A stretch of 64,000 bases of DNA. Origin: Paenibacillus xylanexedens (GTDB taxonomy: Bacteria > Bacillota > Bacilli > Paenibacillales > Paenibacillaceae). Made by a program: the position numbers and the translations under genes. The notes under the pieces are model-generated. The model had not been told where the DNA came from and searched no databases. It saw nothing but the letters and a program-made list of their open reading frames with translations. Of this stretch, positions 44,176-53,153 are shown piece by piece; position 1 is the stretch's first letter, and each line of letters opens with the position of its first letter. Location: positions 86,360-150,359 of the forward strand of contig NZ_JAGIKV010000019.1 of the NCBI RefSeq assembly GCF_017874615.1, read 5' to 3'.

Positions 44176-47100
44176 TTATACAGGTCTTACCGTAAAGGTG
44201 AAGTGATACGCGCGGTTGGCTGGCAAGGTGTATTCGGCATGGGTACGTGCGCTCCAGCTGTCATCTCCGCCAACACCCATTTGTTTGTAATTGATGCGTG
44301 CGACAGTCTGTGTGCTCTGAGGTAATTTGTACACATGGTCGTTTGCTTCCAGTTCCTCTGGTGTCCACGGCAACGCATTGATTTCAAATGGTATGGTGGC
44401 TTCAACATGAAGGCCAAGCTGACCATCCGCTGACGTAATTTCTGCAAAGCGTACATCCGTTTTGTTACCACACTCTTGTGGCTTCAGATATGGAACAAAT
44501 TGATCTCGAACCGCACCTGTGTAATAGCCGAGACGTGCACTGGTTAGACGGTCTGCATAATTGTCATGCGGGCCTCTGCCGTACCAAGAGATTGTATCCA
44601 AGCGGTTATTCAGTTGTAGCAGCATACCAAATTCCGGTAGATCAGGTAAGCCTACGCCTGGAATAAGGGTTTGACTGATTTCCAATACACCATCCGCATC
44701 AATTCGGTATGTGATGGACAGCGTACATCCCGGATGTTGATCCCACGTATAATCGGTCGTTACGAGAATACCTTGCTCGTCTGCATGGTGCTCAAAGCGA
44801 ATTAATCTGCTGGTAGCGTGAGCATCTCTCCAGAAGGCAGAACGCTCATTCAGGCGGTTCCCCATATCATTGTCTGTCATGGCTCTCCAGAAATTCGGCC
44901 GGACAGGTGCGAGCAATTGATCCTGATTGTTGATCTGATAGGACGTTAACGCGCCAGTGGCTGGATTGAAGCTCAACGTGACTTGGCCTGTAGATACTTT
45001 CAATTCATCTTGCAGATCCTGTAACTGCGGCGCATTGTCTTGGCCTTGACGCATCGGTTGGATTGGACGTAATCGCGGAGATACCACGAATTGATCCCAG
45101 GCAATCTCATGACCTATTCCTGCCCATTTGGTTGCCACTTTTGTAACCAAGGATACAGTCAGCACCGCTTCCTTGAGCAAATCAGACGATGGCGTGTATG
45201 GGATACGCACTTCAACCGATTCGCCAGGAGGTACCGCGATATCGAGCGTGCCGTTCTCTACGGATACACCATCGTGTGTTACTGTCCACACGAGCGAATA
45301 TTCGCTCAGATCCGTGAACAGGAACTGGTTTCGGATGCGTAGCAGGCCGTCTTTTACATCAGTAGCTTCCATACGAACGTTCTGATAACATTTCTTCACT
45401 TCTTCAAGCTTCGGCGTAACTGTCTTATCGGCCAGAATCAGTCCGTTCCCGCAGAAATTGCCATCATGAGGAGATTCACCGAAATCGCCGCCATAAGCAA
45501 AATATTCTACACCGTCTGCCGTAGTGGTACGAATGGACTGATCGACCCAGTCCCAGATGAATGCACCCTGCAACACATCATATTTATCGAACAACTCCCA
45601 ATACAGATGCAGACCTCCACAGGAGTTACCCATGGCATGGCTGTATTCGCAGATAATATAAGGCTTCTTAGGTCCCTTCATGCGCGCGTACTGCTCCACA
45701 TCTTGTGGGCTGATATACATTGTCGATTCAATATCGCTTGCCGAATCAGAAGGGCGATAATGGAAAGTCCCTTCATAATGAACGAGACGTGTTGGATCGA
45801 CTTGTTTCAGATAATCGTACATGGCGATGAAGTTATCGCCGCCGAAGGATTCATTACCCAGAGACCAGATAATAACGGACGGATGGTTTTTGTCCCGCTG
45901 GAACATCGAGTTACAGCGATCTATTACGTTATTACGCCATTCCGGTTTGCTCGCGGGAATATTGTTCTCGTTCATTTCCTTTTGCCCATATTCCCAGGTG
46001 CCGTGAGTTTCCAGATTCGTTTCGTCAATGACATAAAGGCCATATTCATCACACAGTTCGTACCAGAGAGACTGATTTGGATAATGGGATGTGCGCACGG
46101 CGTTAACGTTATAGGACTTCATCAACTCGATGTCACGGATCATGTCTTCCCGCCCAATGGCTCGACCCTTATCCGGGGAAAATTCATGACGATTCACGCC
46201 TTTGAACACAATGCGTTTGCCATTGATTTGCATCAGGCCGTCCTTCAGTTCAAACTTGCGGAATCCGATCCGGCTGCGGACCGCTTCCAGTGTTTCGCCT
46301 GATTCGTCCTGAATGGACAGCACAAGTGTATACAGATGAGGGGACTCAGCGCTCCATAGAAGCGGATTGATAACCTCTGCTGACAACTGGAATGAAAGTT
46401 CATCCTCGCCCTGGAACGTAACGGCCGCAGTAAGTGGTTGCTTCAGCACAGTCTGCTGTTGTGCATCATAGAGCTGCGCCTGAACGGACAATCCGGTAGG
46501 GGTCTGCGCGGCATTATGATTAAATAATTTCAAATCCAGCAGAAGCTCTGCATCCTGATACGCGTCATCCAGTTCAGTACGAACAAAGAAATCGGCGATC
46601 TGAACCGGTGAAGGTGAATGCAGGTATACACCACGGAAGATTCCACTTAACCGCCAGAAATCCTGATTCTCCAGCCAGCTTGCGTCACACCAGCGATATA
46701 CCTCTACAGCGAGCTTGTTCTCACCTTCCGTTAGATACGAAGTGATATCGAATTCTGCGGGCGTGAACGTGTCCTCACTATAACCGACGAGTTCCCCGTT
46801 AACCCATACATAAAAGGCGGATTCAACACCCTCGAAGTGCAGCAGGACAGGACGGTCTTTCCAGTCAGCAGGAACCGTAAACGTGCGGATGTACGAACCC
46901 ACCGGATTATAAGTTGTTGGTGCAAATGGTGGCTTCAGTTCAGGCTCACGCTCGACCCACGGGTACGTCATATTTGTATAGTGGGGATAATCGTACCCTT
47001 GTAGTTGCCAGTTGGAAGGAACGGCGATCTCGTCCCAGTCACTGGCATCATAGTTGTTCTCATAAAAGGATGTAATCCGTTGCTCTGGTGTCTCCGCAAA

Positions 47101-47295
47101 GGCAAACTTCCACTGACCATTCAGTGATTCGTACCATGGCGATGCGTTGGATTCACTCGACAATGCTTCTGTTATAGATGGAAACGCTACCATAGAAGCA
47201 TGTGCGGGTAGACGGTTTACTTGAAAAGTCTCGGGATTATTGTTCCATTCCGGGTATCCATTTGCCGGAGGGGTGTGTACCAGTTTCTTTCGCAT
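44176..47295 (-). CDS. lacZ: Beta-galactosidase (GH2, LacZ type)
   Basis: 1039 residues, the full LacZ architecture: sugar-binding jelly roll, two immunoglobulin-like domains, TIM barrel and the C-terminal large domain. Acid/base Glu lies in SLGNESFGGDN (near residue 450), and the nucleophile Glu in ICEYSHAMGNSCGGL (near 530). TSHYPN and NAVRTSHYP near residue 360 are the usual GH2 signature. It hydrolyses beta-galactosides in the cytoplasm; no signal peptide. ATG 47295 follows AAGGAG. It is divergent from an AraC regulator, which probably controls it; a TATAAT-like -10 on this strand is at 47336-47331. Confidence 0.95.
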   Translation of the reverse strand: MRKKLVHTPPANGYPEWNNNPETFQVNRLPAHASMVAFPSITEALSSESNASPWYESLNGQWKFAFAETPEQRITSFYENNYDASDWDEIAVPSNWQLQGYDYPHYTNMTYPWVEREPELKPPFAPTTYNPVGSYIRTFTVPADWKDRPVLLHFEGVESAFYVWVNGELVGYSEDTFTPAEFDITSYLTEGENKLAVEVYRWCDASWLENQDFWRLSGIFRGVYLHSPSPVQIADFFVRTELDDAYQDAELLLDLKLFNHNAAQTPTGLSVQAQLYDAQQQTVLKQPLTAAVTFQGEDELSFQLSAEVINPLLWSAESPHLYTLVLSIQDESGETLEAVRSRIGFRKFELKDGLMQINGKRIVFKGVNRHEFSPDKGRAIGREDMIRDIELMKSYNVNAVRTSHYPNQSLWYELCDEYGLYVIDETNLETHGTWEYGQKEMNENNIPASKPEWRNNVIDRCNSMFQRDKNHPSVIIWSLGNESFGGDNFIAMYDYLKQVDPTRLVHYEGTFHYRPSDSASDIESTMYISPQDVEQYARMKGPKKPYIICEYSHAMGNSCGGLHLYWELFDKYDVLQGAFIWDWVDQSIRTTTADGVEYFAYGGDFGESPHDGNFCGNGLILADKTVTPKLEEVKKCYQNVRMEATDVKDGLLRIRNQFLFTDLSEYSLVWTVTHDGVSVENGTLDIAVPPGESVEVRIPYTPSSDLLKEAVLTVSLVTKVATKWAGIGHEIAWDQFVVSPRLRPIQPMRQGQDNAPQLQDLQDELKVSTGQVTLSFNPATGALTSYQINNQDQLLAPVRPNFWRAMTDNDMGNRLNERSAFWRDAHATSRLIRFEHHADEQGILVTTDYTWDQHPGCTLSITYRIDADGVLEISQTLIPGVGLPDLPEFGMLLQLNNRLDTISWYGRGPHDNYADRLTSARLGYYTGAVRDQFVPYLKPQECGNKTDVRFAEITSADGQLGLHVEATIPFEINALPWTPEELEANDHVYKLPQSTQTVARINYKQMGVGGDDSWSARTHAEYTLPANRAYHFTFTVRPV

Positions 47296-47421
47296 AACAG
47301 CAACTCCTTCTGAAATGTTATAATATTGTCATTATAGAATTGAATGATGACTTAGAGAATAAAGAATATTGCCCATATATATCACAATATGAAACTAACG
47401 ATGAAGGAAGTGGTGTACTGG

Positions 47422-48255
47422 ATGGATACCCGGATTTTTTTTGGTAAAACAGAAGAAGCTGCTCGCCTGCCGATCTATATGACCACGGTTGGTTACTGGG
47501 AACACCAATATGAAACCGAGCGTCCAGAGGGGTTCCCGGATTATCAGATCCACCAGATTATTCATGGTCAGGGGAGACTGATTATACAAGAAGACGAGTA
47601 TATCGTTGGACCGGGTGACGTTTTCTTTCTGTATCCCGATGTCCCGCATCGATATATGCCCATTAGTGACCGTTGGGAGCTAGCTTGGGTCTCGTTTCAG
47701 GGGAGAGAAGCCAGCCAGTTATTATCTTATGCGGGGATAACCGGTTCACGCGTATGCAGACTCAGGACAGCAACGCTGCTGCGTGGCCTGGAGCAACTTC
47801 TGGTTAGAGGAGAGAATGGCGGTGATACGGATTACGCAGATTACGATGTTGAATGCTCCAAACAATTATATGCCCTGCTGCTGGATCTGAAGCCACTACT
47901 CATCGCATCCGCCAATTATAATGATGAACTGGAGCGCTTGAAGCCTGTGCTGCGTTATATCGCAGAGCATCTGGATCGTTCACTTTCGCTGAAGGAACTG
48001 GCCGATGTGGCTGTGGTATCTCCCCAATATTTGTGCAGGCTGTTTCAGAGGGCACTCCATACCAGACCTGTATTTTACGTGAACCAGGAACGGATCAATC
48101 GAAGCAAACAACTCATGTTCAGTGAGAGAGAGCTTCGAATATATGAAGTGGCTGATCGGGTGGGTTACGAGAATGCCAGTTATTTCTGTGCGATGTTTAA
48201 AAGGCATACAGGCATGAGTCCGGAACGTTTTCGCAAACTGCACGGACTGAATTGA
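47422..48255 (+). CDS. AraC family regulator, divergent from lacZ
   Basis: About 277 residues. N-terminal cupin sensing domain (IHQIIHGQGRLIIQEDEYIV, GDVFFLYPDVPHRY) and a C-terminal double helix-turn-helix (LADVAVVSPQYLCRLFQRAL and VADRVGYENASYFCAMFKRH), ending TGMSPERFRK. By position it activates lacZ in response to a sugar. ATG 47422 has AAGGAAG upstream; ATG 47389 is an alternative with 11 more residues. Confidence 0.88.
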   Translation: MDTRIFFGKTEEAARLPIYMTTVGYWEHQYETERPEGFPDYQIHQIIHGQGRLIIQEDEYIVGPGDVFFLYPDVPHRYMPISDRWELAWVSFQGREASQLLSYAGITGSRVCRLRTATLLRGLEQLLVRGENGGDTDYADYDVECSKQLYALLLDLKPLLIASANYNDELERLKPVLRYIAEHLDRSLSLKELADVAVVSPQYLCRLFQRALHTRPVFYVNQERINRSKQLMFSERELRIYEVADRVGYENASYFCAMFKRHTGMSPERFRKLHGLN

Positions 48256-48306
48256 AAGCCTGAATACTATTATTCATTTTGAATTTTGATCTCTTATTCA
48301 TCCCAA

Positions 48307-48420
48307 TTTCAGTTTCCATTAAGGTTGGGAAGGTAAGATAAGTCTTGTAAACCCCTTCTCGTGTTAAATAGATGTGTGACTGGCCCTATCGGATTGTCCT
48401 CCGGTAGGGCACTTTTTTTT
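48307..48420 (+). ncRNA. Candidate small RNA, copy 1 (52-nt conserved core plus terminator)
   Basis: No convincing ORF. The region carries a 52-nt core identical to copy 2 (48331-48382 here), preceded by a partly conserved TTTCAG(T/C)TTC(C/T)ATTAAGGT. A hairpin GCCCTATCGGA (48383-48393) / TCCGGTAGGGC (48400-48410) and T8 follow. It lies between two AraC genes. Function unknown. Confidence 0.6.
48331..48382 (+). repeat. 52-nt repeat core, copy 1
   Basis: Identical over all 52 positions to 51779-51830. It begins AGGTAAGATAAGTCTTG and ends GATGTGTGACTG. Confidence 0.95.
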
Positions 48421-48496
48421 CTTCATTTCTGCGGTTGGTGGTATGATAGATGAATACATAATGTGTAACCAACTCTAGTGACCGGAGGATGGAATT

Positions 48497-49432
48497 GTGG
48501 ATCACAGTTTGCACCCGTTGTTTAAGCCTATTCAGATGAATGGAACGTACCCTAACAGTTATTATGTTGAGAAAGTACCTGCTGCTGGTCTGATGGCTTA
48601 TGTGGCCTGTTATTGGGAATCAGGATCTCTTCCGAACACACATGCGGATGTTGCTAAGAGAGAAGGTCCAGAGCGATCGATGATGACGGTACCTGCCCGG
48701 GTATTACCGGATGGTTGCACGGACATGCTGATTACATACGACCCGGTCTGTTCAAAGCACTCCTATGCTTACTGTGGCAATTATACACATCCGTTCGCTG
48801 TACCTGAGCCATCCGATGATGGTTCCCCTGCTGGAGACTACACCTTTGGTGTCCGGTTCTTCCCGGGTGGAGCGCATGTCTTCCATGGCATGCCTCTGGA
48901 GTGGTTTACGGATAAGCGAATTGCCCTTCAGGAATGTTGGCCGGAGAAGCTGAACGAGCTTCAGGAACGGATGGCCGAAACGAATCATTTTGCAGAGCGA
49001 GTAGAGGTTATGAATGCGTACTTGAGTCCGTTGCCCGTGCAGGCAAGCACATCTGAGAACGATCTGATGAAAAACGTGCTGCACCGCATCTTTATCGATG
49101 GGGGACGTATGAGTGTCCAAGAGCTGGCGATTCGTGAAGTGATCAGTGAACGGCAGTTGCATCGCAAGTTCTCGGAATGGGTCGGAATCAGCCCCAAACG
49201 ATTCAGTGAGGTGGTTCGTTTTCATCGTGTGCTGAGTGATATTCATCAGGGGAACACGGCAGACTGGGCAATGCTTGCCCAGAATCATGGATTTTTTGAC
49301 CAAGCCCATCTAATTCGGCAGTTTCGCAAGTTTTATGGAGAGACTCCGTTGACGGCAGCTAGGGAGCATGGCAGAATGTTGTCCGATTTGTACAATAGAT
49401 CTGTAGCACCTTCGGTTATACTGAAGTCGTGA
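48497..49432 (+). CDS. AraC family transcriptional regulator (DUF6597-type N domain)
   Basis: 311 residues. The N-terminal part (RVLPDGCTDMLITYDPVCSK region and FGVRFFPGGAHVFHGMP) is of the type that replaces the cupin in a subset of AraC proteins. The C-terminal helix-turn-helix is VQELAIREVISERQLHRKF and FDQAHLIRQFRKFYGETP. GTG 48497 follows GGAGGATGG. It is cotranscribed with the DinB-like gene 28 nt downstream and may regulate it. Confidence 0.82.
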   Translation: MDHSLHPLFKPIQMNGTYPNSYYVEKVPAAGLMAYVACYWESGSLPNTHADVAKREGPERSMMTVPARVLPDGCTDMLITYDPVCSKHSYAYCGNYTHPFAVPEPSDDGSPAGDYTFGVRFFPGGAHVFHGMPLEWFTDKRIALQECWPEKLNELQERMAETNHFAERVEVMNAYLSPLPVQASTSENDLMKNVLHRIFIDGGRMSVQELAIREVISERQLHRKFSEWVGISPKRFSEVVRFHRVLSDIHQGNTADWAMLAQNHGFFDQAHLIRQFRKFYGETPLTAAREHGRMLSDLYNRSVAPSVILKS

Positions 49433-49459
49433 GAATAAAAGATAAGGGAGACATCATAT

Positions 49460-49948
49460 ATGAATGGAACATTGCAGATTCGGGATCACTTGTTAAATGA
49501 ATTGGAAACAGGCGTACGGACGGGGGCTTCGTTAATTCGCTTGATCCGTTCGGAGGATTGGTCGTATCGTCCACAGGAGAATATGCGTTCATTGGTGGAG
49601 CTAGTGCATCATTTTATCCAAATCACGGCATCCGATCTTGCCATTATGCAGGAAAAAGGTGAAGCTGAGGTTGGGATAGTGGAGAATAGCCTGTTGGGGA
49701 TTGAAGATATCGAGAAGCTTGAAGCAACATTATGGAGCAATTTCGAATCCTACAAAGCCTATATCACGGGATTGAGCGAAGATGACTTTTTGAATCGTTC
49801 AACAAAAGCTTTTTATATGGAACATGGTCACTTGCAGGTTCAATGGCAGATTGAAACGGTAACGCATGTATTCCATCACCGTTCACAGCTGTATAACTAT
49901 CTCAAGCAGCAGGGCCATGAACTGAACTTTTTCATGCTGTATGCGTAA
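49460..49948 (+). CDS. DinB/YfiT-like four-helix protein
   Basis: 162 residues, all-helical DinB fold. The putative metal-binding His residues are in LVELVHHFIQ, and in VTHVFHHRSQL near the C terminus, the usual H-x3-H pattern. Many members are mycothiol- or bacillithiol-dependent transferases or of unknown role. It follows the AraC gene by 27 nt. RBS AAGGGAG precedes ATG 49460. Confidence 0.8.
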   Translation: MNGTLQIRDHLLNELETGVRTGASLIRLIRSEDWSYRPQENMRSLVELVHHFIQITASDLAIMQEKGEAEVGIVENSLLGIEDIEKLEATLWSNFESYKAYITGLSEDDFLNRSTKAFYMEHGHLQVQWQIETVTHVFHHRSQLYNYLKQQGHELNFFMLYA

Positions 49949-49980
49949 TTAAACTTGTTATATTAAAGTAAGCTTAGTTG

Positions 49981-50012
49981 GCTCTACCGGATGGTCCGGT
50001 GGGGCTTTTTTT
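49981..50012 (+). terminator. Terminator after the DinB-like gene
   Basis: GCTCTACCGGA pairs with TCCGGTGGGGC (two G-T pairs), TGG loop, tail T7. Its CCGGA core resembles the terminators of the two 52-nt elements. Confidence 0.85.
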
Positions 50013-50138
50013 GCGTACAGTCGTCTATCAATCTTTGAAGTCTATCAAAATTGGACATTATGACGCTGGTAATTCACCGTTGCTTTAATAGATTTCAAGC
50101 ATAGAATACCGTATCAAAGCAAAAGGAGGTGATTTGAA

Positions 50139-50408
50139 ATGGCCATCATTTCTCACAACCTTCCAGCCGGAGTGGGCAAGTCCTTCTATGAAAATCTGTC
50201 TGGAGGCGCCAATGCGACCGTTGCGGTAAACAATTTCGGACCCGCTGCGGTATCGCTCGTTATCACTCGAGTCGACGCACCAGTCGTAACGTATGTCATT
50301 CCAGTGAACAGCGGCCTTATCATCACAGCAAGCGGCGTTCTGGTTTTCGCTTTGCTCGCGAACCAGGGCGGAGATGCTGTAGGAACGATTGAAGTTATTT
50401 TGTCGTAA
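50139..50408 (+). CDS. Small hydrophobic hypothetical protein
   Basis: 89 residues. No signal peptide; a beta-rich, Val/Gly/Ala-rich sequence (ANATVAVNNFGPAAVSLVIT) suggesting a small assembled structure. RBS AAGGAGGTGATTTGAA precedes ATG 50139, a strong site. I know no family. It is isolated, with a C-rich region after it. Confidence 0.6.
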   Translation: MAIISHNLPAGVGKSFYENLSGGANATVAVNNFGPAAVSLVITRVDAPVVTYVIPVNSGLIITASGVLVFALLANQGGDAVGTIEVILS

Positions 50409-50607
50409 TCCTGATCGTTGTAGCTTGTACAGACCTCTGTCCGACATTGTCGGCGGGGTCTCTTTAATAGAAGTGTAATATGGAGAGCAGGCTTTTGTAC
50501 TATAGTATTTATACATATTGTTTACTGGAAACCTCATGCGATTAATCTATAGTATAGACAGGTATAGGCAGCACACTGAGATGTGTTGGAAAAACGGGAG
50601 GTTATCG

Positions 50608-51129
50608 ATGATGAATAGAACAATCTTATTTGACACGGAACGGTTGGAATGTGCGACTTGGAACGAAGGAGATCGTGCGCTGGCGTTTGCATTGTGGGGC
50701 GATCATGAGGTTGCCAAATGGATTAGCGGCAAGGGATTTCTGAGCGAGGATGAAGTAGAAGCGAGATTAACACAGGAGATTCAAAGGCAGAAGGAAGCGG
50801 GTGTGCAGTATTGGCCCCTTTTTGAGAAAGATTCCGAGGTGTTTGTCGGTTGCTGTGGCCTGCGTCCGTATTCTCCGGAAGAGGAGATCTATGAACTGGG
50901 ATTTCATCTAACCCGGGATCACTGGGGGAAAGGGTATGCACAGGAAGCCGCGCGAGCGGTGATTGATTATGCCTTTGACAAAATGAACGTGAAGGCACTG
51001 ATTGCCGGGCATCATCCGGATAATGAAGTGTCACGTCACATCTTGATCAAGCTGGGATTTGAGTATACAGGTGAAGAACGTTATGAACCGACAGGAAAGA
51101 TGCATCCATCGTATATGCTGCGAAAATAA
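50608..51129 (+). CDS. GNAT family N-acetyltransferase
   Basis: About 173 residues. GNAT fold of the RimJ/RimL group: LFDTERLECATWNEGDRALA, YELGFHLTRDHWGKGYAQEA (acetyl-CoA loop) and the final VSRHILIKLGFEYTGEERYE. It acetylates an amine of unknown identity. ATG 50608 follows GGGAGG; an earlier in-frame start at 50518 has no site. It is followed by a fragment of another gene on the opposite strand. Confidence 0.85.
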   Translation: MMNRTILFDTERLECATWNEGDRALAFALWGDHEVAKWISGKGFLSEDEVEARLTQEIQRQKEAGVQYWPLFEKDSEVFVGCCGLRPYSPEEEIYELGFHLTRDHWGKGYAQEAARAVIDYAFDKMNVKALIAGHHPDNEVSRHILIKLGFEYTGEERYEPTGKMHPSYMLRK

Positions 51130-51153
51130 GAAACCCCGACCAATGAAGGACAG

Positions 51154-51219
51154 GGATTGGGTGAGTCTTGATCCGAATACCATGTTGTTCTCAATGGGCA
51201 CAGATGAGATTGAGGGCAC
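51154..51219 (-). pseudogene. Remnant of a paralog of the 51235-51585 gene
   Basis: Read on the minus strand from GTG 51219, PSISSVPIENNMVFGSRLTQSL matches the start AVLSTGPIENNLSGGSRPTQQV of the intact neighbour (PIENN and GSR.TQ conserved). The rest of the frame runs into sequence antisense to the GNAT gene, so only the first 22 codons remain. Likely a truncated duplicate. Confidence 0.55.
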
Positions 51220-51234
51220 CTGGTTTTCTCTTTT

Positions 51235-51585
51235 TTATAGAGCTAATTCATTCGAAACAATGCGATGTGCGGTGACGATTTGCCCGGTGCTGTCTTTTCC
51301 CCACACTGAAATTTCAGTTAGTGCAGCTGCGCCTCCACCCGTTGTGAATACATATTCGTATCCATCCAGGTTGGCATAGTAGGTTTGAGAGAAGACTTGC
51401 CCGGGGGTCAGATTAACGGATTGCAGCACATATAAGGTCCTCGTTCCATTCAGGAAATAACCTTCAATGAGTACATTGGACGTATTGATGGAATCGGTGT
51501 TGACCATTTTGATGGTGACCTGTTGTGTAGGTCTGCTGCCACCGGAGAGGTTGTTCTCGATCGGGCCTGTAGAAAGGACTGCCAT
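51235..51585 (-). CDS. Hypothetical beta-rich protein
   Basis: 116 residues. It starts MAVLSTGPIENNLSGGSRPT and is rich in Thr, Asn and Tyr, with no signal peptide and no membrane segment. RBS AAAAAAGGAG precedes ATG 51585. A truncated relative lies directly downstream at 51154-51219. It could be a spore-surface protein, since the opening recurs in several Paenibacillus-like sequences I recall, but this is not established. Confidence 0.6.
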   Translation of the reverse strand: MAVLSTGPIENNLSGGSRPTQQVTIKMVNTDSINTSNVLIEGYFLNGTRTLYVLQSVNLTPGQVFSQTYYANLDGYEYVFTTGGGAAALTEISVWGKDSTGQIVTAHRIVSNELAL

Positions 51586-51754
51586 AGGTCCATCTCCTTT
51601 TTTTTATGAATGTCTTTTCCTGAGAAAAGCTAGAATAGCATATGTTAGAATTGACGAAAGCGTTTGGACAGAGAGATATATGTACTGAATGAAAAGGAGT
51701 GACTGAATCTTCTGTCCAAAGGGGATATATGTTTTCATGCTTTTTTTATTTCGC

Positions 51755-51861
51755 TTTCAGCTTCTATTAAGGTAGCGGAGGTAAGATAAGTCTTGTAAAC
51801 CCCTTCTCGTGTTAAATAGATGTGTGACTGACCCCGCCGGGCGCCGGTGGGGTATTTTTTT
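51755..51861 (+). ncRNA. Candidate small RNA, copy 2 (52-nt conserved core plus terminator)
   Basis: Same architecture as copy 1: upstream TTTCAGCTTCTATTAAGGT, a 52-nt core, then a hairpin ACCCCGCCGG (51831-51840) / CCGGTGGGGT (51844-51853) and T6. The hairpin stem differs in sequence from copy 1 while staying paired. It is separated from the rhaD promoter downstream, so it is not simply the rhaD leader. Confidence 0.6.
51779..51830 (+). repeat. 52-nt repeat core, copy 2
   Basis: Identical to 48331-48382 over 52 nt, about 3.4 kb away and in the same orientation. Confidence 0.95.
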
Positions 51862-51872
51862 GTTTGATTTTC

Positions 51873-51930
51873 AAATAAACAAAACTAAACAAAACTAAAC
51901 AAAACTAAACAAAAGTAAATAAAAGTATAT
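51873..51930. repeat. 10-bp tandem repeats upstream of rhaD
   Basis: Three perfect AAAACTAAAC units (51881-51910), two degenerate ones (AAAAGTAAAT, AAAAGTATAT) and a partial first. Near-helical 10-bp period places all units on one face. An AAACAAA unit recurs in the promoter spacer. Confidence 0.85.
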
Positions 51931-51944
51931 TTCTGTGTTTGTTA

Positions 51945-51974
51945 TTGACTATCAAAGATAAACAAAGGTATAAT
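51945..51974 (+). promoter_or_regulatory. Promoter of rhaD
   Basis: TTGACT (51945-51950), 18-nt spacer, TATAAT (51969-51974). It overlaps an AAACAAA unit. Probably repressed by a DeoR- or similar regulator; no regulator gene is adjacent. Confidence 0.8.
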
Positions 51975-52044
51975 GAATGTGAAATAAGGAACTTACTATG
52001 TGCGTGGCAAGCCATTTGATTTTCAATATAAGGAGAGATTGATC

Positions 52045-52908
52045 ATGAACGTGACCCTTACCAATGAGACAACGCAGGCTGCAGGTTTTGATATTCCATT
52101 TGTCCGTGAGATGGCCGAAATTACACAACATATGTGGAAAAATGGCTGGGATGAGCGCAATGGTGGTAATGTCAGCTATCTGCTGGAGGAAGAGGAAGTT
52201 GCCCAATATATCGATATCCATCATGTGATTCGCAAGATCAAACCGGCATTTTCGGTGCAAGAGCTGGCAGGCAAGTATTTTATCGTGACCGCATCTGGGA
52301 AATATTTCAAAAATGTACTCGCTGATCCGGAGAGTAATCTGGGGTTGCTACGTGTATCGCAAGATGGACAGGAGCTGGAAGTGCTCTGGGGATTGAAGTC
52401 GGGGGCGAATCCAACGAGTGAGTTGCCTACGCATTTCATGAGCCATATCGAACGTTTGAAATTGGACTCCAACCACCGGGTTGTCATGCACAACCATGCC
52501 ACTCATGTATTGGCTATGACGTTTATCCACGAATTGGATGAAGCAAAATTCACCAAGACCCTCTGGCAGATGTGCACGGAGTGTGTGGTTGTATTTCCGG
52601 ATGGGATTGGCATTATTCCATGGATGATTCCTGGATCGAATGAGATTGGCCGCGAAACGGCTGAGAAAATGAAAGAATACCACGCGGTCATCTGGCCGCA
52701 ACATGGCATCTTTGGAACAGGTACAACGATTGACGAAGCATTTGGTCTGATCGAGACGATTGAGAAGGCAGCCCAAGTGTATATGCTGGTTGCTGGTCAC
52801 GAGATCAGGCAGAGAATTACGGATGAGCAGCTAATCACACTGGCGCAAGCGTTTGGTGTTACCCCTCGTCCCGGCATTCTGGGCCCAGTTAATATAGTCA
52901 ACGCATAG
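52045..52908 (+). CDS. rhaD: Rhamnulose-1-phosphate aldolase
   Basis: About 287 residues, class II aldolase. It has RNGGNVS (phosphate loop), SGANPTSELPTHF, the zinc ligands in MHNHATHV (His-x-His) and PQHGIFGTG. It cleaves L-rhamnulose 1-phosphate to dihydroxyacetone phosphate and lactaldehyde. No rhaA, rhaB or rhamnose transporter is next to it. ATG 52045 follows AAGGAGAG; the earlier in-frame ATG lacks a site. Confidence 0.9.
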   Translation: MNVTLTNETTQAAGFDIPFVREMAEITQHMWKNGWDERNGGNVSYLLEEEEVAQYIDIHHVIRKIKPAFSVQELAGKYFIVTASGKYFKNVLADPESNLGLLRVSQDGQELEVLWGLKSGANPTSELPTHFMSHIERLKLDSNHRVVMHNHATHVLAMTFIHELDEAKFTKTLWQMCTECVVVFPDGIGIIPWMIPGSNEIGRETAEKMKEYHAVIWPQHGIFGTGTTIDEAFGLIETIEKAAQVYMLVAGHEIRQRITDEQLITLAQAFGVTPRPGILGPVNIVNA

Positions 52909-52911
52909 ATC

Positions 52912-52960
52912 AAGGAAATGGTCTTTGGTTCATTGAACCAAAGACCATTTCCTTTTTTTT
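52912..52960 (+). terminator. Terminator of rhaD
   Basis: A perfect 20-bp stem (52912-52931 with 52935-52954) and only a 3-nt loop, followed by eight T. Stronger than usual. Confidence 0.95.
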
Positions 52961-53153
52961 GACGAACAATCGTCATTTTGGTTCAAAAAAGTTCAAATTG
53001 CTGAACAAGAATGGCTTTGTTATCGATTATTGAATCGTAGAATGCATTATCACGCGCTGGCGAAATTCGGGTGAAATGACGTATTGTCAACGGCTCTGCG
53101 ATTTTGCATAATAACAATGCTTCACAGATGAGAGACGGAAGGAAGTTATGATC

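Noticed and set aside
51728..51769. A 13-codon leader peptide ORF with AAAGGGG ahead of the copy-2 element.
   Set aside because: No matching ORF exists upstream of copy 1, so it is not a conserved part of the element.
52960..53153. Possible ydaO-type c-di-AMP riboswitch upstream of the KimA-like gene.
   Set aside because: I looked for the conserved ydaO segments and did not find them; only a short weak hairpin is present.
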